Position numbers and translations under genes: made by a program. From assembly GCA_015680685.1 (NCBI GenBank), contig MNCI01030420.1, positions 286,518-350,517 on the forward strand: DNA of 64,000 nt, written 5' to 3'. The stretch is from Gnetum montanum. Lineage: Eukaryota; Streptophyta; Gnetopsida; Gnetales; Gnetaceae. Positions within the stretch are counted from its first letter, which is position 1, and each line of letters begins with the position of its first letter. The notes beneath the pieces are model-generated. The model was not told where the DNA came from, did not search any database, and saw only the letters and a list, made by a program, of their open reading frames with translations. This document shows positions 35,734-48,433 of the stretch, one piece after another.

Positions 35734-37372
35734 TGTAATGACTGAAAATGTCAATGGCTCGAATCACCAAGGGCTCAATAGATGCACAATCTTAACCTTG
35801 CCTCCATGCGAGGGACTTGCTAGAAACAGAGGCAAAGCATCCTAAATGGTCTTGTCGATCGAATAGGGACTTTGTTGATTGCAATCGGGGTGGCAAGGTT
35901 AGCCAAAATGCAAATGTAAGTGACATGAAATGGTACTAAGTGTTAAAGTGGTGCTTCATGATGCTAAGTGTAGAGCATAACCATAGAATGGGGGCAAGCG
36001 TAGCTAAGTGTTTCGACTGAAATGAGGGTGTCAACTCACAGAGACTACCACCTGAGCATAGTATAGCATGACGATGCATGGAAAAATGCAAAAAGATGTA
36101 AGAAAATGCTAGAAACGAGAGAGAGAAATGGAACACTACCCTAAATGGAAGCGTAGTAATGTCAAAAGGGTCTCAGAAGGTACACAATGTACAACATGTG
36201 TAGTGGAAGCATAGTCGCAGTTTTGGTGGTGTCGAGCCATGAAGTATAGCACTTGCTATGATGAACTGTGCCTGCTAAGTTGGCCATTGTGGTGTACTGT
36301 GCTGCAAGGCTACAATAGGGTTATGGTGTACTGTGCAGTGTAGGGCTACAATGGATCACAGTGTACCATGTGGTGTAGCTATGCCTCTCTATTGATGTGA
36401 TGTGCTTTAGGTCTCATTTACCCACGAAGCTAAGTGCCAAGATGCCAAAATGCCAAATGCCAAATGAAAGTGCCAACTATCTACTAGTGAAAAATAGAAG
36501 TCCCCATCCTAAAACATTGGGACATAGGGGTATTTACAAGGCTAGGGTTAATCCAAAATGTGAATCAAGTGCCATGTGGTAGTGTGATAGGTGGGACTAC
36601 AAGAAAATTCAAAAAAATTTCTAAGTTTGAAGGTGACCAGAAAAGGTTTGAAAATTTCTCTAACTTTGGTTGCTATGCTCACCTTGTGTTACGTATGGGA
36701 CACAGGATGCTTCTTGGGGACAAGGCATATCATGGGCACTTAGAAGAATCTAGTAAAAATTGTAGTCCTTGTTCTTATTACACTAGCTACACTTTAAAGC
36801 ATAACAAGAGGGGTAGCCTCAGGAGTTAGAAAATTTGCCAAATGCCTCTTCCATGTTAAGCTAGCTTGACAGCTTTTAGCTTGACACTTAGGCAAACCTA
36901 GCCACCGAGGTGCTAGCTATGTTGGCTACACTCTAGAGCATAGTAGGGGCAATGGGAGCATAGCACAACACTTAGAAAATTCTACAAAATTGGCCATTTG
37001 TGTGTTGGCTCTGCTTACTACGCTCTAGAGCATAGTAGATCGTAGTAGTTATAGTGCTAGAGCATAACAACTATAGTGCCAGAGCATAGCAACTACAATG
37101 CCAGAGCATAATAGCTATAATGCTAGAGCTACAATTGTAGAAAATTGACCATTGAAGTTGACTACGCTCTACTATAGTGAAGAGCATGGTCCTAGCACTT
37201 AGAAAAATTTGTAGAAAGTGCTATTTTTCTGACACTTAGAAAAACTTTGCAAATCTAGCCGTTGGAGCTAATTACACTCAACACTTAGAGAAAAATTTAG
37301 GCAAAGTGCCATTATTTTGACATAGCCAAATTTGCAATTGAGATGTTAGATCCAAAATTTTGTGGTATTTTA
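35734..37372 (-). repeat. 3' LTR of H2
   Basis: 1639 bp. The plus strand begins TGTAATGACTGAAAATG and ends TGGTATTTTA (sense start TAAAATACC, decayed from TGAAACACC as kept at 48434). It contains a 22-25-bp ladder 'agcataacaactatagtgcc' at about 37020-37130 and palindromes such as ctacgctctagagcatagtag near 37020. Confidence 0.87.
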
Positions 37373-39092
37373 ATGGTCCCTGTATATTGACATATGGAGG
37401 AGTGGCCCAAGAGATGCTGATAAAGAAGTGCAAAACACCACAGTTGGTACTAGATTGGGTGTCGTTCCACCATGTTCAAGAGTGCTATGGATAAGGGTAT
37501 GTTGGGGCGCAAAGTGTGTAGGAAATGTGCTAAGGAGATGAAATGCAAGTAGAGGAAATAAAATGTAAATAGTATATCTTGATGCAAGATGCAAAGTTAG
37601 CATGGCTGATGGTGATCATGGCATGAAGTGGCTTGCCCCTGAAATGTTAACCTCTTGTTAGAGTGCTCATGAGAGAGTCAAAGTTGATCCAAGGCTAGGT
37701 TGGTTGTGAAGTTGTAGCATTGTCAATTTACTTGGGGATGCGATTTTCCCCGTTCTTTGTTTTGTTTTCATTTTTTTCTTTGTTGTGAAGTGAACCTTTG
37801 TTGGGTTCAACTTACTATTGATTACTAGCTACAAGGTATGGGACATCAAGTAGATGGGCTTTGCTTTGATGCAACCACATTGCATCTATAAGACAAGTGT
37901 TTCCTCCTTAGTATGAGTTGTGTTACATTCACTTAGGCCTTGACTAGCCAATAGAGGCTCCCCATGGGATGAGTTATGTTATGTCCACCTTAGGTTCTAC
38001 GATTGACATGAAGAGAAAGCCATATGCATCACAATGCATATGCATTAGAGGGAAGTGCAATTGTGAGTATGCAAGAGATGAGAGGCTATTGGGATGAAGG
38101 AGTGGATGTGCATAGACTATAATGGGATGAGGGGGATGTGAACTCTTGAGTGGCTTAACTAGTCCAATCATGCACATTGAAGTGATGTGATGACTTGCTG
38201 CTATGATGAGATGCATCTTTTCATGATCACTTCTAGGGCTTCATCCTACAAACACAACTCTGATAAGACAATAAAACCATACAACATGAAATGCAAGTGG
38301 AAATGCTAGATGTGAAGATGCTACAAGTACTAGATGCAAAGATGTTGTAAATGCATCAAATGCTATGCTAGTTGCAAGTGCTCAGGAAGCTAGTGAAAGT
38401 GCTAGGGCAATGATGTTGCAAGTCCTCTAAAGGCTGCATCGATGGTAGGTGCTCCAAAAGATCAGTAGAATTGTGGGAGGTGATGATGCTATAAGTGTGT
38501 GAACCAAATTTAAGGTCCTAGAAGACTGTGGAGTGCTAGTTTATAGTCTTAGCACATTGCTATGTGCCAGTTTAATGTTGTAGCAGACAAGCTATTGTGC
38601 TAGTTTAACATCATGACTCAAAGATAATCTATGCTAGTTTATAGTCATAGCAGACTATTTGTGCTAGTTTTTTTGCATCATGGTGGATGAGTGCTTACCT
38701 TGCTTATGTGAGGTGTAATGCTGCATGCGTAGTCATGTTGTGTTCTTACAAGATCCTACAAAAAATCAATTAGAAAAAAAACATCAAGCGACACCTATCA
38801 TAAATAGAGTTAAAATACACAAATGAAAGGAAAGAAATGTGAAGAGTGATAGTTTTAGGCCATTCTGGGCTACCACAGTAGTTTAAAGCCATTTTTGGCC
38901 ATCGAGTGTTGCTAGTTTTGTGCCATTTTGGGTCATCGCTAGTTTAAGGTCATTTCATGTCACACATTTTTTACTATTTTAGTTTTATGATTTTAATTTA
39001 TTTTTGATGTTTTTCAAATGCAATGCATAAGCTAAGTGGATGGATGCATAAACAAAGTAGTAATGCATAAACAAAGTGAAGCAGTGTGTAAA
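37373..39092. repeat. 3' non-coding part of H2 with 'tagtttaa' repeats
   Basis: Between protease and 3' LTR. 38510-38960 holds a degenerate array of 'gtgctagtttatagtcatagcagac'-like units, the reverse complement of the H1 array at 46680-47300. A T-rich tract lies at 37745-37790. No coding frame. Confidence 0.6.
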
Positions 39093-39099
39093 CTAAGCA

Positions 39100-42000
39100 A
39101 GCAGATGAAATGTAAATGCATGAACAAATGCAACACAATCAAAAACCAAAAATGCATGGCCCTTGAAGGTAAGGGGTAAGCAAGCACCTAGCATGCTTTT
39201 TTCTAAGGGAAAGTCTTGGTCATGTAGTTTCTTCCCAATTAGGCATGGATTAGGGGGCACACAATGCTTAGGATCCTCTGGGAGGCTACTGGCTTCAACC
39301 ACTCATTCAGGTGTGTTAGCCTTAGGTGTTGTATTAGTTTCCCCAGGTGTACCACGAAGAAACTCCAACTTCGACACTTGTTCTATGTATATGTTGTGGG
39401 TAGCTAGAGGGGGGAAGTTATTGCCATGGATGATAAGTTGACCGCCTTCCTATGGAAGGTGGATTTCTTAATGGATGGGAGAGAAGGTGACCTATAGTTG
39501 GACTAGCCAAGGCTTGTCTAGGATTAAGTTTAAGCCTAACATCTCCTCTATGATAGTGAAATCTACACTCTCTTGCCATGAAGGCTAAGTTGATTGTATC
39601 CCTGATAGTGATGCATGATCCATTGAAGTATTTTAGACACATGATTTTGGTTGGCTTGATTTCATTTGCCAAGCCAAGCCTAGCTTGTCAATGATGTAGT
39701 ACAGGACTATGTTTGTTGTTGCACCATCATCAACATGTACTCTATGGATCATGCACTATCCAACATGTATGCTAATGGATAGTGGAGCTATAGTGACCTC
39801 CCCTTGTTTAGGGTTGACCTTGATTGCATTGTTGTGAAATGCTAGGGATGTTGAACTCAATTCCTATGGTGCAGTGGGTGATATCATTGCATGGATGGTG
39901 TTCTCATCTATAGGGATGTCCTATGTAATAGGAATGGAGTAGGCCACCACTTGGTGGTGAGAGGATGAGGTCATGACTAGGTTGTAGAAGCTTAACATTG
40001 TGTTCTTTTGCTTGAGCATTTGTTTCACTTGGGTTAGTGTAGCTATAAAGTCTTTGTTGTTAGCCGCTGTGTTGGCCTTGACTTCCTTCATGCAGCTTGA
40101 GAGGCAAATCTCTCATAGAGAGGACTTGGGCTTGGGTTGTTTGGCCTCCTTGGGCGGAGGGGCTTCAATGTTCGGTTATCACTTGCTAGTTATGGCCTTT
40201 GCTTTAGCCATGGGGGTTGCAATGTGCTCATTCATCCTCTTGCATTGCCATTTGGTAGGCCTACTCAAGTTGCTAGTGGGATCAGCCCTTGAAGGAGAAA
40301 AGACTAAGATGTTGCCCATTATTAGGCTTCAGGTAGGTGAGGGGCCATCACATTGTGGCACCCTTATGACAAATGGTGGTTTAGGAGTTGTTATGGGGCC
40401 AACTTGTTGTGGCATCTTGATAATGAAAGGTTGCTTAGCAATTGTTGTTGCTACATCCTACCAGTTTAACATCTTAGTGGATAGTTGGTTTGGTTGCTAG
40501 TTTAATGTCTTAGTGGACAATTACTATGGGACCTTGATCACAAAGGGTGTTGTGGGTGCTTGAGTTGGCACTTTGATAACAAAGAAGGGCCTCTTGCTTA
40601 TGGAGGCTGAGGGCATCCTTGCCTTACTGGGAGGCATGTGAATCACAAAAGCTTGTTGTGCAAGTTTAGACTTGCCACCTACGCTAATGGAGTTTATGAC
40701 ATAGGGGGCATTGTCTACATTGGATTGGCTTGTTGCATTGAGCACCAGTTGGCCCCATTCTATCATTCTCTGTAGGTCAACCTACAATGCATGATAGTTA
40801 TCAATACTATGATTATACATTTGGTGATGATGATATTATTGGTCTATCTTAAAATGTTGTGGAATTGGGGGCTCGTTCGGTACTGTTGAGGTAGGGTTCC
40901 TTAGCAGTTTATAGTACCTGTCATGTTTTTGGCAAGAAATTTCTGATACATGTTTGTATTGGATTTGCTTGGCTTTTAAAAGTTGCTTCAGTAGTTTAGA
41001 GGGTTGCATCAATAGTTGTGTATACTTTGAGTGATCCTTGCACTCAAAGTTGGGCCTTGGGGTAGCCCTTGCTAATGTAGGCAAGTTGGTACTAGAGTTG
41101 ATAGCTTTGTGAGCTAGGGCCTTAGGTTGGTTGGTCATTGGACCCTGGTTGGTTGCTTTTGTGCTTGTGGCCACTATTGCTACTATTGCATTTTGCTTGC
41201 ATGCATGTTGGTTTCTATAGGCCATGTAGGATAGGTTATTACTAGCTCAAGCTACCTCTTCTATGCCTTTCATTTGGGAAAAGGCTTGGCTAAGAGACTT
41301 TGGGGCTAGGTAATATAGTTTGGACTTGATGAAGTTGTTCACTGCACACTTGAAGATGGCCAGTAGGTGCATTTCTACTAGAGGTTTATGCATTTCATTC
41401 AATGCAGTGTTCCAATGTTGGAGGAATTTTGGCATAGGCTCTAGAGGCCCCTGCTTGACTTGCATGATTTTTTTGAGGGTTTCTTTAAGCTTTAGGTTGT
41501 ACCTAAAGTGTGTCACAAACTAGCTTATGAGATCCTTCAAAAAAAGATCGAGGCCTTGGGTAGTGCGTGATACCAATCTAAGGCCTTGCCAATGAGTGAC
41601 ATGGGGAAATGCATAGGATGGCATGTGACCAGGCTTGAAGGAGTAGGCACTTAGATCAAAATGTGACCAAGTATGTGTTGGGGTCCCCTTTACCATTGTA
41701 CTTGGTGAGTTAAGGTAGATAGACCTCAGTTGGAAGAGTCAAGGGTGGGACTACAGGAATTATGGGATCGTCCTAGTAGAAGTCCACCACCTTGATATTT
41801 TTGAAGGAGGCTGCTTTGAGTTGGTTGATCTCCTTTGTCAAACTTTGGATCACCTGGAATGCTTGATCCAAGCTTGGGCATGTGTCGGTTGATTGCATTG
41901 GCTGGGCTTATGTTGGTTTCATAGCATAGGGTTGGATTTTTGGTTGCAGAGTTTGCCAGTTTAACATTGTAGCATATGATCATTGCCAATTTAACATCAT

Positions 42001-42672
42001 AGTAGACAATCATTGCCAATTTCACATTGTAGTGGATGGGTTTAGTTGATGTGTTGGCCAAGAGATGGGTGTGGTGACCAAGATGGACCACACATGAGTG
42101 GGTTGGATGGACACTGTGGGCACTAATGAGACAAGTAGGATGTAGGATGCTTGAATCTTCTAGGGCTAGGAGGTGGCCCCTATGTAAGCATAGGATTGGG
42201 AAAATGTAGTGGTTGCTTGCAAGGAAGGCTAAATTGGCATAGTCACCATCTTAGAGAGGATAGGTGGACCGGACTGAGGAGGGGCTACACTAGGGAGCGA
42301 TTGTTGGAAGATGGTGTAGAGGGGGCTCTTGCATTTGGAGTAGGCATTGAACTCATTTTCTTTCTCCTATGAGGCTTTCTCATAGCTTGTCCCTGCATCA
42401 TGCTCATTTGCATGGATGAGTTGGGACAACAACTAGTGGTAGGACTTCGTGAGTGGGGTTATGTCGAATAAGGAGGGGTTGTACTCTCATCTGTCTTGGT
42501 GGACTCATTCATAGTTCTATTTTGCCTCTAGGTCAAGGCAATCTACTAGTAGTCTTGCTTGGAGTTTGGCATAAACAAAATTATATTGTTCATGGCTTAG
42601 TGTAGCACACTTTGGATGGATCTTGATGTCAAATGTGTTAGACACTAATGTGAAAGGTTGATTTAGATTCAT
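39100..42672 (-). pseudogene. Gag-protease, H2
   Basis: ATG 42672 (MNLNQPFTLVSNTF). Gag order: HPKCATLSHEQYNFVYAKL, a CYETNISPANAINRHMPKLG block, capsid core with QVKQGPLEPMPKFLQHW and LLAIFKCAVNNFIKSKLYYL (41516-41247), NFECKDHSKYTQLLMQPSKLL and a knuckle-like stretch (41225-40836), then MIEWGQLVLNATSQSN. The protease near 39740 reads RVHVDDGATTNIV with D-D-G in place of the usual D-[S/T/G]-G, followed by FTIIEEMLGLNLILDKPWL. There is no RT after it. 41930-42040 encodes repeated YNVKLAMI-type units. Fewer stops than in H1, matching its younger age. Confidence 0.75.
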
Positions 42673-42714
42673 GTTCACAGATCGGGTTGTGAGAATTGTT
42701 GTTTGCAAAAAATG

Positions 42715-42995
42715 GCTAACTCTAAAAGCTACAGAGAAATGACTAAGTTTGTTAGTAGCAAAAAAATGGCTAAGTATAAAAATGTAGAAAAATTGCTAAG
42801 AGTAAAAATGCAAAAAAATGGCTAAGTATGTAAATTGTAAAAAATTGACTAGGTGTAAAACTGTAGAAAATTGGCTAAGTATGAAACTGCGGAAATTTGG
42901 TTAAGTATGAAACTGTGAAAATTTGGCTAAGTATGAAAATGCCAAAAAAAAAAATGCTAACGATGAAAGCTACTAAAAATGGCTAACTCTGGTGC
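42715..42995. repeat. Degenerate 28-bp array in H2 leader
   Basis: Roughly nine units of the form 'gaaaatttggctaagtatgaaactgt' between the gag start and the primer site. H1 has only a short counterpart near 33660-33780, so the array expanded in H2 or contracted in H1. Confidence 0.7.
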
Positions 42996-43183
42996 TATGG
43001 TTGCTACGTTGGAGCTAGCTATGCTCTCCCAAGAATCCAGAATTTTGGTTAAGTGCTAAAGATATGCTTTGGCTTTTGTCTAGCAGGGTTCTAGGGGAAC
43101 TAATGATGAGGTCCAATCTACACCAATTAGTGGTGGAGAGAGCACGTAGGACAATAATCAGAAAATGTAGAAGGAAATGGCAA

Positions 43184-43202
43184 GGCCCTTCTTCTAGTGC
43201 CA
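43184..43202 (-). promoter_or_regulatory. Primer-binding site of H2
   Basis: The minus strand reads TGGCACTAGAAGAAGGGCC, eight bases from the LTR end, homologous with the sites of H1 and E. Confidence 0.65.
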
Positions 43203-43210
43203 AAGAAAAC

Positions 43211-44918
43211 TATAACAACTAAAAATGTCGGTGGGTTGAATCACTAAGGGATCAATAGACACACAGCCTTAACCTTGCCTTTGCATGAGAGCTTTGCTAG
43301 AAATAGAGGCAAAGCATCCTAAACGATCTTGTCGATATAGGGACTTTGTTGGTTGCAACTAGGGTGGTGGGTGCAATCGGGGGGTGGCATGCTTAGTTGA
43401 AATGAAAATGCAAGTGATGGGAAATGGTACTAAGTGTTAAAGCAGTGCTTCACGGTGCTAAGTATAGAGCGTAGCCACAGAATGTGGGTAAGCATATCTA
43501 AGGGTTTTGATTGAAACGAGGATGTCAACTCATGGAGACTACCACTTGAACATAGTAAAACATGATGATGCATGAAAAATGTGAAAAGATGTAAGAAAAT
43601 GCTAGAAATGAGAGAGAGAGAAAAATGGAACACTACCCCAAATGGGAGCATAGTTAACTCTAAAAAGGGTCTCAGAAGGTAGACAATGTACATTAGGTGA
43701 AATAGGAGCGTAGTCACAGTCTCGGTGATGTTAGGTTGTGAAGTTTGATGCTCGCTATGACGAACCGTGCCTACCAAGTTGGCCACTACAGTGTACCATG
43801 TGGTGTTCTGCAAGGCTACAATGCAGTTGTAGTGTACCATGCAATGTAGGGCTATAATGGGCCATGGTGTATTGTGTGGTGCAGCTATGCCTCTATGTTG
43901 GTATGGTGTGTTCTAGGTCTTATTCACCCACGAAGCTAAGTGCCAAGATGCCAAAATGCCAAATGCCAAATGAAAGTGCCAACTACCCATTGATAAAAAA
44001 TGAAAGTTCCCCACCCTAAAACATTGAGTCATAAGGGTATTTATAGGGCTAGGATTAACCTAAAATGTAGATCGGGTGCCATGTGATAGTGCAATAGGTG
44101 GGACTACAAGAGAAATTTAGAAAATTTTCTAAGTTCAAGGTGACTAGAAAAAAGTTCAAAAAATTTTCTAACTATGGCTGCTACACTTACCCCGTGTTAC
44201 ACATGGGACACAGGATGCTCTCTAGGGACAAGGCATAGCATGGACACTTAGAAGAATCTCGTAAAAATTGTAGTCCTTTTTCTTGTTATGCTAGCAATGC
44301 TCTAGAGCATAGCAAGAGGGGTAGCCTCAGGAGTTAGAAAATCTACCAAATGTCTCTTCCATGATAAGCTAGCTTGATAGCTTCTAGCTTGCCACTTAGG
44401 CAAAACTAGCCACTATAGTGTTGGCTACACTCTAGAGCATAGCAGGTGTAATGGGAGCATAGCACAACACTTAAAAAGTTATACAAAACTAGCCATTTTT
44501 GTGTTGACTATGCTTGCTACACTATAGAGCATAGTAGCTACAGTGCCAAAGAATAGTAGCTATAGTGCCAGAGCATAGCAGCTATAGTACCAAAGCATAA
44601 TAGCTACAGTGCTAAAGTGTAGCACAACACTTAGGAAAATTTTTGTAGCTTATGTCATCATTCTAACACTTAGCTAAGATTGCAAAAAATTGGTTTTTGA
44701 AGTTGACTACACTCTACTGCAATGAAGAGCATGGTCCTAATACTTAGATAAATTTATAGAAAGTGCCATTGTTCTGACACTTAGAAAAATTTTGCAAATT
44801 TGGTAGTTGGAGCTGAATACACTCAACACTTAGAAAAATTTGGGCAAAGTGCCATCATTTTGACACTTAGCCAGATTCATAGTTGATATACTTAGGCCAA
44901 AAATTTTGAGGTGTTTTA
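43211..44918 (-). repeat. 5' LTR of H2
   Basis: 1708 bp. The plus strand begins TATAACAACTAAAAATG and ends GAGGTGTTTTA. Sense TATA box at 44038-44045. The ladder 'agcatagcagctatagtgcc' is at about 44520-44610 and palindrome 'gctctagagc' units at 44290 and 44425. Confidence 0.87.
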
Positions 44919-46500
44919 GGTGGCAAGTCCAAACTAGTGTAACAACCTTTTGTGATCTATGTGCCTTCCAATGGCATAAATGTTCCCTTAGCCTTCATAA
45001 GCAAGAGGCCTTCCTTTATGGTTAAAGTGCCACTGTAGGCACCCATAACATCCTTTGTGATTAGGGTCCCACTACAATCGTCTACTATGATGTTAAACAA
45101 GTAGCAACCATCTACTATAATATTAAACTGGCATACCACAACAACAACTACACAACTGCCATTTATCGTTAAGGTGCCACAACGAGCTGGCCCACAATAA
45201 TCGTCTGCTACGATGTTAAACTGGCATAGATAATTTGCTATGATGTTAAATTGGTATGTTGCAATGACAATTGTGATATAACTATTTTCCATTAGGGTGC
45301 CACAATTTGTTGGCCCCTCACCTCCCCAAAGCCTAATAGTGGGTAACATGTCAATTCCTTCTTGTTCAAGGGCTAACCCCATCAGCAACAAGGGTAGGTT
45401 CACAAAATGGCAATGCAAGATGCCAAATGAGTTCCTCACAAATGAAACAACTAGGTAATAATGAGACCAAAATGTGCTTGGTTAACCAAAGCCAATCCCT
45501 TCCCTTGCACTTCCCATGACAAAAGCAAAGGCCACAACTAGCAAAGTGCAACTAAGCATTACAGCCCCAAGTAAGCCAAGCAAACCAAGTTCAAGTCCAC
45601 TCCATGAGAAATCCATCTCTTAGATTACATGGAGGAAGTCAAGGCCAACAAAATGACTAATGAGAAGGAGTTTACAAATGCACTAGCCCAGGTTGGAAAA
45701 ACACTCAAGCAAAAGAACACAATGCTAAACTTATATGACCTAGTCATAACCTCATCTACCCACCGCTAGGCACTAGCCTAGATGTTGACCTCCAATCCTA
45801 TTATGGAGGACATCCCTATAGATGAGAACACCATCCATGTAGTAATCTCACCTCTTGCATCATAGGAATCAGGTCCAACATCCCTAGTGTTTCACGATTA
45901 GACAATCAAAGTTAACCCCGAATGAGGGGAGCTCACTATAGCTCCATTGTTTATTAGCATACCCGTTGGATAATACACCATCCACAGAGTGCACATTGAT
46001 GATGGTGTGGCAAAAAATGTAGTTCCATACACTATTGTAGATAAACTAGACCTAACAGACAAGATCAGGCCAACCAAAACCATATGTCCAAAATCTTTCA
46101 ATGGATCATGTGTTACCATCAAGGGTACCATTAACATAGCCTTTGTGGCTAGGGAGTAGTTCCCCATCAATGCAGATTTCACTATTATAGAGGAGATGCC
46201 AGGCTCTAACCTGATCCTAGGTAGGCCTTGGCTAGCTCAATTATAGGCCATTTCCTCCCTCATCCATTAAGAAATCCACATTCTATATGGAGGTGGTGAA
46301 GTCATTATCCATAGTGATAATGTAACTTCTCTAGTTGTCCATAGCCTTGACATGGAGCAAGGGCCAAAGGTGGAACTTCTTGATGATGCACCTGCAACAC
46401 AAACTACAACACATAAGGCTGACACACCCGAATGAGTGGTGGAAGAAAACAATGCCCCTAGGCACCTACCTACCCTTTACTATTATGCACCATACATTTT
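44919..46500 (+). pseudogene. Gag end and protease, H1
   Basis: Continues H1 gag after H2: GGKSKL-type start, SAFISKRPSFMVKVPL-like text aligned with H2 (SASISKRPFFVIKVP), then repeats of 'tactatgatgttaaactggca' at 45070-45260 inside the frame. The protease reads VHIDDGVAKNVVPYTIVDKL (45989 on), D-D-G again, followed by a LGRPWLAQL-type end near 46220. Stops are frequent. No RT follows; the frame fades near 46500. Confidence 0.68.
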
Positions 46501-48433
46501 TTTTTACTTTTGTTTGCATTACATTAGTTTATGCATTTACATTTAGCCTACTTGCATAGATTGTGCATTGTTTCTCTTTACACATTGATTTTCTTTGTCT
46601 ATGCATTTATCCACTTAGCTTATGCATCACATGAAAAACATTAAAAACATAAAAATCATAAAAACTAAAACTACAAAAACACATGGTTTGAAAAGGCCTT
46701 AAACTAGCACATGGCCTACTATAGCCTTAAACTAGCATCCTAGGCCTGAAATGATCTTAAATTAGCATTATGGCCTGCCATGGTCTTAAACTAGCAATGC
46801 ATAGCCTAAAATTACCCAAAACTACTACTACAGCCCAAAATGGCCTAAAACTATTACTTTTCACATTGCTTTCCTTTCATTTGTGCATATTAACTCTGTT
46901 GAAATAAGTTCCACTTGATGTTGTTTTTCTAGTTAATTTTTGTAGGATCATGTAGGCTCATAGCATGGCTATGCATGCAGCATCGTACCTCACTAAAGCA
47001 AGGTAAGCACTCATCTGCCATGATGCTCAAATTGGCGTAGCAGTTCACTATGACTATAAACTAGCACAGCCATCCACTATGATGCTAAACTACCATAGAT
47101 CATTTTCTATGATGCTAAACTTGCACAAATCATCCTTAGGTCATGACATTAAATTGGCACAATAGCTCATCTACTATGATGTTAAACTAGCACACACCAA
47201 TCTACTAGGACTCTAAACTAGCACACCACAATATGCTAGGACCTTAAACTAGGTTCATGGTCTACTAGGACCTTAAATTAGCATTGTGATTATCTTCTAG
47301 AGTACCTACCATTAGTGTGATATTTGGATCACCATCATTACCTCAAAACTTTCACTGGCTCCCTAAGCACTTGCAACTAGTTTAGCTTTTGACACACTTG
47401 TAGCATCTTCATTTGGCATTTGTAGTTTGCATTTCATGTTTTGTGGTTTCCTTGCCTTCTTGGAGTTGTGTTTATAGGATGAAGCCCTAGAGGTGGTCAT
47501 GCAAAGGCACATCTCATCATAGTGGCAAGTCACCACATCACTCCGATGTGCATGATTGAACTAGCTATGTCACTCAAGAGTGCACATCCCCCTCATCTTG
47601 CTTTAGCCTACACATATCTACTCCCACATTTCAATACCGTCTCTCATTTCCATGCATATTCCAGCTTGCAAACCCTCTGATGCATATGCACTATAATGCA
47701 CATGGCACTTTTCTCACATCAATCGTAGAACCCAAGGAGGGTGTAACATAACTCATCTCGTGGGGAGCCTCTATTGGCTAGTCGAAGTCCAAGTGAATGT
47801 AATGCAACTCATCCCAAGGAGGAAACACTTTTCTAACAGATGTGACATAGTTGCATCTAAACAAAGCCCATCTACTTGATGGCCAACACCTTGCAACTAA
47901 CATCTAGTAATGTGTAGGATCAAACGTAGGTTCACCCTACAAAAAAAGTAAGAAGAACAAAAACAAGAAATGCAAAAGCAAGAAAAAAGCAAAAAGACAA
48001 AAAAAAAAAAAACAAAAACAAAACAAAAAAAGAGAGCAAGGAAAAGCACATCCCCAAGCAAGCACATTGCAATTTTGCAACCAGCCTAGCCTTGAATCCA
48101 CAATGACTCTCTTATGAGCATTCTCATGAGAGGTTAACATTTTTAGGGGCAAGCCATCTTGGTGCTATCGTCACCATTAGCTATGTTGACTTTGCATCTT
48201 GCATCATGACACTTCGTTTGCATCCCATCTCCCTTGTTTGCATTTCATCTTTCATTACCTACATCTTTCACTACCAAGCATATCACTATCTCCACAACAC
48301 TCTTGAGCATGGTGTAGTGACATTTGACCATGCATGGAAGCACAATGTTGGTGCCAGGTTTGCTATGGTGTTTTGCTATTATTTGTCGACATATCTTAGG
48401 CCACTCCTTTGAACGTCAATAAAGAGGGATTAA
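46501..48433. repeat. 3' non-coding part of H1 with 'ttaaactagca' array
   Basis: 46680-47300 has about 15 degenerate units such as 'ctactatgatgttaaactagcaca'. 47941-48040 is an A-rich tract. Just before the 3' LTR, gtcaataaagagggattaa is the likely polypurine tract; H2 has gtcaatatacagggaccat at the same place. No gene. Confidence 0.6.

Larger units (their letters stand above)
35734..44918 (-). mobile_element. Element H2: gag-protease LTR element inside H1
   Basis: Sense strand minus, 9185 bp. 5' LTR 43211-44918, primer site 43184-43202, gag-protease 42672-39100, 3' non-coding part 39099-37373, 3' LTR 35734-37372. Flanking ggtgg at 35729-35733 and 44919-44923 is an exact 5-bp target duplication. 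Removing H2 and one ggtgg joins H1 gag in frame order with H2's own gag at that point (..SVGG / GGKS..), an internal proof of the insertion. It lacks RT and integrase. Confidence 0.9.

Noticed and set aside
40000-40500. 166-codon plus-strand frame with apparent membrane segments
   Set aside because: It lies antisense to H2's gag-protease linker, which has homologous sequence in H1. The Leu/Val-rich text is a mirror of the coding strand.
44957-45439. 160-codon minus-strand frame with repeated CQFNIIVD units
   Set aside because: Antisense of H1's continued gag and its 'gatgttaaactgg' repeats. The periodic text comes from the DNA repeat, not from a protein family.
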